A stretch of 64,000 bases of DNA, from positions 62,001-126,000 of the forward strand of contig CBDDKZ010000005.1 of assembly GCA_965230415.1 (NCBI GenBank), in the 5' to 3' direction. The DNA comes from CBDDKZ01 sp965230415 (lineage in GTDB: Bacteria > Bacteroidota > Bacteroidia > Cytophagales > JAAEPT01). Made by a program: the position numbers and the translations under genes. Positions 62,129-64,000 of this stretch are shown one piece after another. The notes beneath the pieces are model-generated. The model was not told the origin of the DNA, did no database searches, and was given only the letters and a program-made list of their open reading frames with translations. Positions within the stretch are counted from its first letter, which is position 1. Each line of letters starts with the position of its first letter.

Positions 62129-63999
62129 GGGTGCAAGGAAGTTTGGTGGTGTCGAAGTACTTTTTTCATCGAATAGCGCTGGTAGTAAACCAGTATGGTG
62201 ATGCGCTGCCGGGCAGCAATGACACACTCCCAGCTGGTGTCTCCGTCAATGACGGTTCCTGCCAGTGCGTCGATCTCGGAGACATTGGCGTAGTTGGAGG
62301 GACTGCGGTAGTTTTCATGCGAGATGGCAAGGCGGTCTCTGGAACCGTTTGCATTCAATGTCGTGACCAGCAATTGCAGAAAACGAGTGGCATCGCTGAA
62401 CACCCAGCGACTGTGCTGCACACGTACCGGTCGTCTGGCAAACTCGCGCACGTCTTCTGTATAGCCCGGACTGGCAACAACGCTGCTGCTCTGTCGTGAA
62501 TAACCGATCAGGTTGACTTGTGCGCCCACCGTATCAGATACCCAAAGCCGGCTCTGACGCGGGTCTATGGCAAAGCCGATGTTGACAGCACCGTGAGCAA
62601 TGGTCGCACGAACACTATCGGCATTGTCCAGTATTGTAAATGTGTTGTCGGCACGGTTGCCAATGTACAGGTAGCCATTGTGAGGATTGTAGGCAATCCC
62701 GTAGGGGCTGCGGCCAGTAGCTATGGTTCGCTCGATGGAATAGTCGGAAGCGATGCGGTAGACTTCGTTGCTGTTGGCAGCCACCACATACATGGCTTCA
62801 TTGACCGGATGACTGGCCGCCGAAACGGGGCGTTCTCCCACATCCGTGATGGTGGTCACCACAGCATTCGTACGATCAATGACCGTGACGGTGTTGTCAC
62901 CTGAATTGGTCACAAAAACGTCTCCGTTGCCCCGGTTGACACCCGTACCAATGGGACTGTTACCCACTGACAGCGTGTCAATGACGGTCTCGGAAGTGGC
63001 ATCCAGCACACTGACGGTGTTGTGAAAGAGGTTGGGTACATACAAGCGGTCATTGACAGGATTGTAAGCAATGGCCATCGGACGAACACCCACCGAGACC
63101 ACCCGGACAACTGCATGGCTGCTGTCAATGACATTGACGGTATTGGAAACCGAACCCACCACATAGACATGGCCGTAGTTGGGACTGTCACGGCGTTCGT
63201 TGACTGCCACTGCCACCGGAGAGGTAAATCCGGCTTCCGGATCTGCGACCAGCGGTATGACGGTGACCACATGACCGGAATTGTCCAGCACTGTCACATT
63301 GTTGGTCAACTGGTTGGCCACGTAAGTCAGACCATTGGCAGGATTGACAGCTACACCTTGCGGCTGTCGGACTGAAGCGGTGGCTACGGTGATTTCCTCG
63401 AGCAGTTCATGGTCTTCCACATCGGTGTCAAGGGGTGCAGATACGCCTGTACCTTCATGCCCTCCCCACAAACGAACGGTACGTGTGGTATCTGATTCAT
63501 TGGAAATGGTGACCTGCGCGCAACGAAATCGGGCACTCAGCCACTTCCTGAATTGTTCCGGACTGGAGGTCAAAGCCCGACCCGCCACGGGAATGGTACC
63601 CTGCAAGGCTTCGGTGAGCAGCACGGATTCGGCAGCCATCCCCGCCAGTTGCTTTTTGATTTTCTGTTTTGCGGCTTTGTCATCAGCCACGTCCATCACA
63701 CCTTGCGTGGTTCCCCATCGAACAAGGTCAGGATGTGCAGCTGGCACAGCGCTTGTTGTCGAATCTTCAGCATCCTGCTTCGGGCTCCATACCGATGACG
63801 GCTCACCCATGTCCTCTGAATGCCTGCGTATCTTCATTGCCGGTTGGTCATTTGCCGCCGAAGCGTGCTGCCGCGTGGCCTTCTTCCGGTTGCATGCCCT
63901 CCGGCAACAATCGCATTTCTTGCAGGGGTCGGGTGCATACAGCGCAAGCAGCAACCCTGCCGTGAGCGCCCCGAGGGCGATGAACAATCCGGTGGTGCC
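62125..63999 (-). CDS. YVTN beta-propeller protein with N-terminal membrane segment (5' end outside window)
   Basis: The frame is open to the window edge, so the true start lies beyond base 64000; the visible part is about 624 residues. A membrane helix (LFIALGALTAGLLLALYA) is followed by a Cys-rich basic stretch (CKKCDCCRRACNRKK). A helical region (about 100-190) precedes a seven-bladed YVTN propeller (about 205-510; VAVNPANGLTYVANQL, LYVPNLFHNTVSVLD, DVFVTNSGDNTVTVID) and a C-terminal beta domain. Such propellers bind ligands or form surface layers. First visible gene of the cassette; a receptor-binding or virion-surface role is inference. Confidence 0.8.
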   Translation of the reverse strand, partial: GTTGLFIALGALTAGLLLALYAPDPCKKCDCCRRACNRKKATRQHASAANDQPAMKIRRHSEDMGEPSSVWSPKQDAEDSTTSAVPAAHPDLVRWGTTQGVMDVADDKAAKQKIKKQLAGMAAESVLLTEALQGTIPVAGRALTSSPEQFRKWLSARFRCAQVTISNESDTTRTVRLWGGHEGTGVSAPLDTDVEDHELLEEITVATASVRQPQGVAVNPANGLTYVANQLTNNVTVLDNSGHVVTVIPLVADPEAGFTSPVAVAVNERRDSPNYGHVYVVGSVSNTVNVIDSSHAVVRVVSVGVRPMAIAYNPVNDRLYVPNLFHNTVSVLDATSETVIDTLSVGNSPIGTGVNRGNGDVFVTNSGDNTVTVIDRTNAVVTTITDVGERPVSAASHPVNEAMYVVAANSNEVYRIASDYSIERTIATGRSPYGIAYNPHNGYLYIGNRADNTFTILDNADSVRATIAHGAVNIGFAIDPRQSRLWVSDTVGAQVNLIGYSRQSSSVVASPGYTEDVREFARRPVRVQHSRWVFSDATRFLQLLVTTLNANGSRDRLAISHENYRSPSNYANVSEIDALAGTVIDGDTSWECVIAARQRITILVYYQRYSMKKVLRHHQTSLHP

Positions 64000-64000
64000 T

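Overview
The window looks like chromosomal DNA of a marine-type Bacteroidota, most likely Cytophagales/Flammeovirgaceae-like. The evidence is type IX secretion (T9SS) sorting domains, PorP/SprF and OmpA/PD40 outer-membrane proteins, TonB-dependent receptors, TAnnTTTG promoter boxes and an AT-rich backbone without strong Shine-Dalgarno sites.

Positions 1-26,000 are mostly housekeeping and envelope genes: a T9SS-exported protein, a site-2-type protease with a HAD phosphatase, a patatin, a tRNA methyltransferase, a Tas-like aldo/keto reductase, 3-hydroxyacyl-CoA dehydrogenase, gliding/T9SS-type envelope proteins (PorP/SprF, TPR, PorE-like OmpA), the ergothioneine pair egtB-egtD, a Nudix hydrolase and mobA. 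Two neighbouring exported proteins (20243-23795), one of them a subtilisin-like protease, share a four-cysteine module separated by pure poly-asparagine linkers. They are followed by an ECF sigma factor overlapping a membrane protein with a T9SS-like C-terminus. A tRNA-Pro at 26083 has a duplicated 3' end, and the second copy cuts an AraC regulator exactly at the repeat edge.

Positions 27,000-42,200 hold a cytochrome c peroxidase translationally coupled to a SpoIIE-type phosphatase sensor, a DUF4331/TPR/TonB operon divergent in function but same-strand with an ECF sigma/anti-sigma pair, a histidine phosphatase and an azurin.

From about 42,250 the content becomes accessory. There are Fic-like relics, an AlbA/Schlafen-type ATP-binding regulator between two terminator-plus-tRNA-3'-end-like repeats, a large unknown protein ending in an RxxxxH (HEPN-like) motif, a strongly structured intergenic stretch (47189-47371), and an exported locus with two transglutaminase-like Cys/His proteins and two short RHS-core proteins. 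The RHS-type proteins have nearly identical N-termini and unrelated C-termini (a polymorphic-toxin style duplication). A PAS/kinase-like protein and a STAS-like protein follow.

The last block (55823 to the window end, minus strand) is visibly richer in G+C and has ATGA stop/start overlaps at most junctions. It encodes a beta-propeller protein, at least eight small proteins with one N-terminal membrane segment (some carrying SH3, peptidoglycan-binding, annexin-like or M15 peptidase domains), a fibre-like protein, a cytosine-5 DNA methyltransferase and two small structural-looking proteins. I read this as the late part of a provirus, possibly a tailless membrane-containing one; no capsid, terminase/ATPase or integrase gene lies inside the window, so that is an inference. 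It is the best candidate here for something undescribed.
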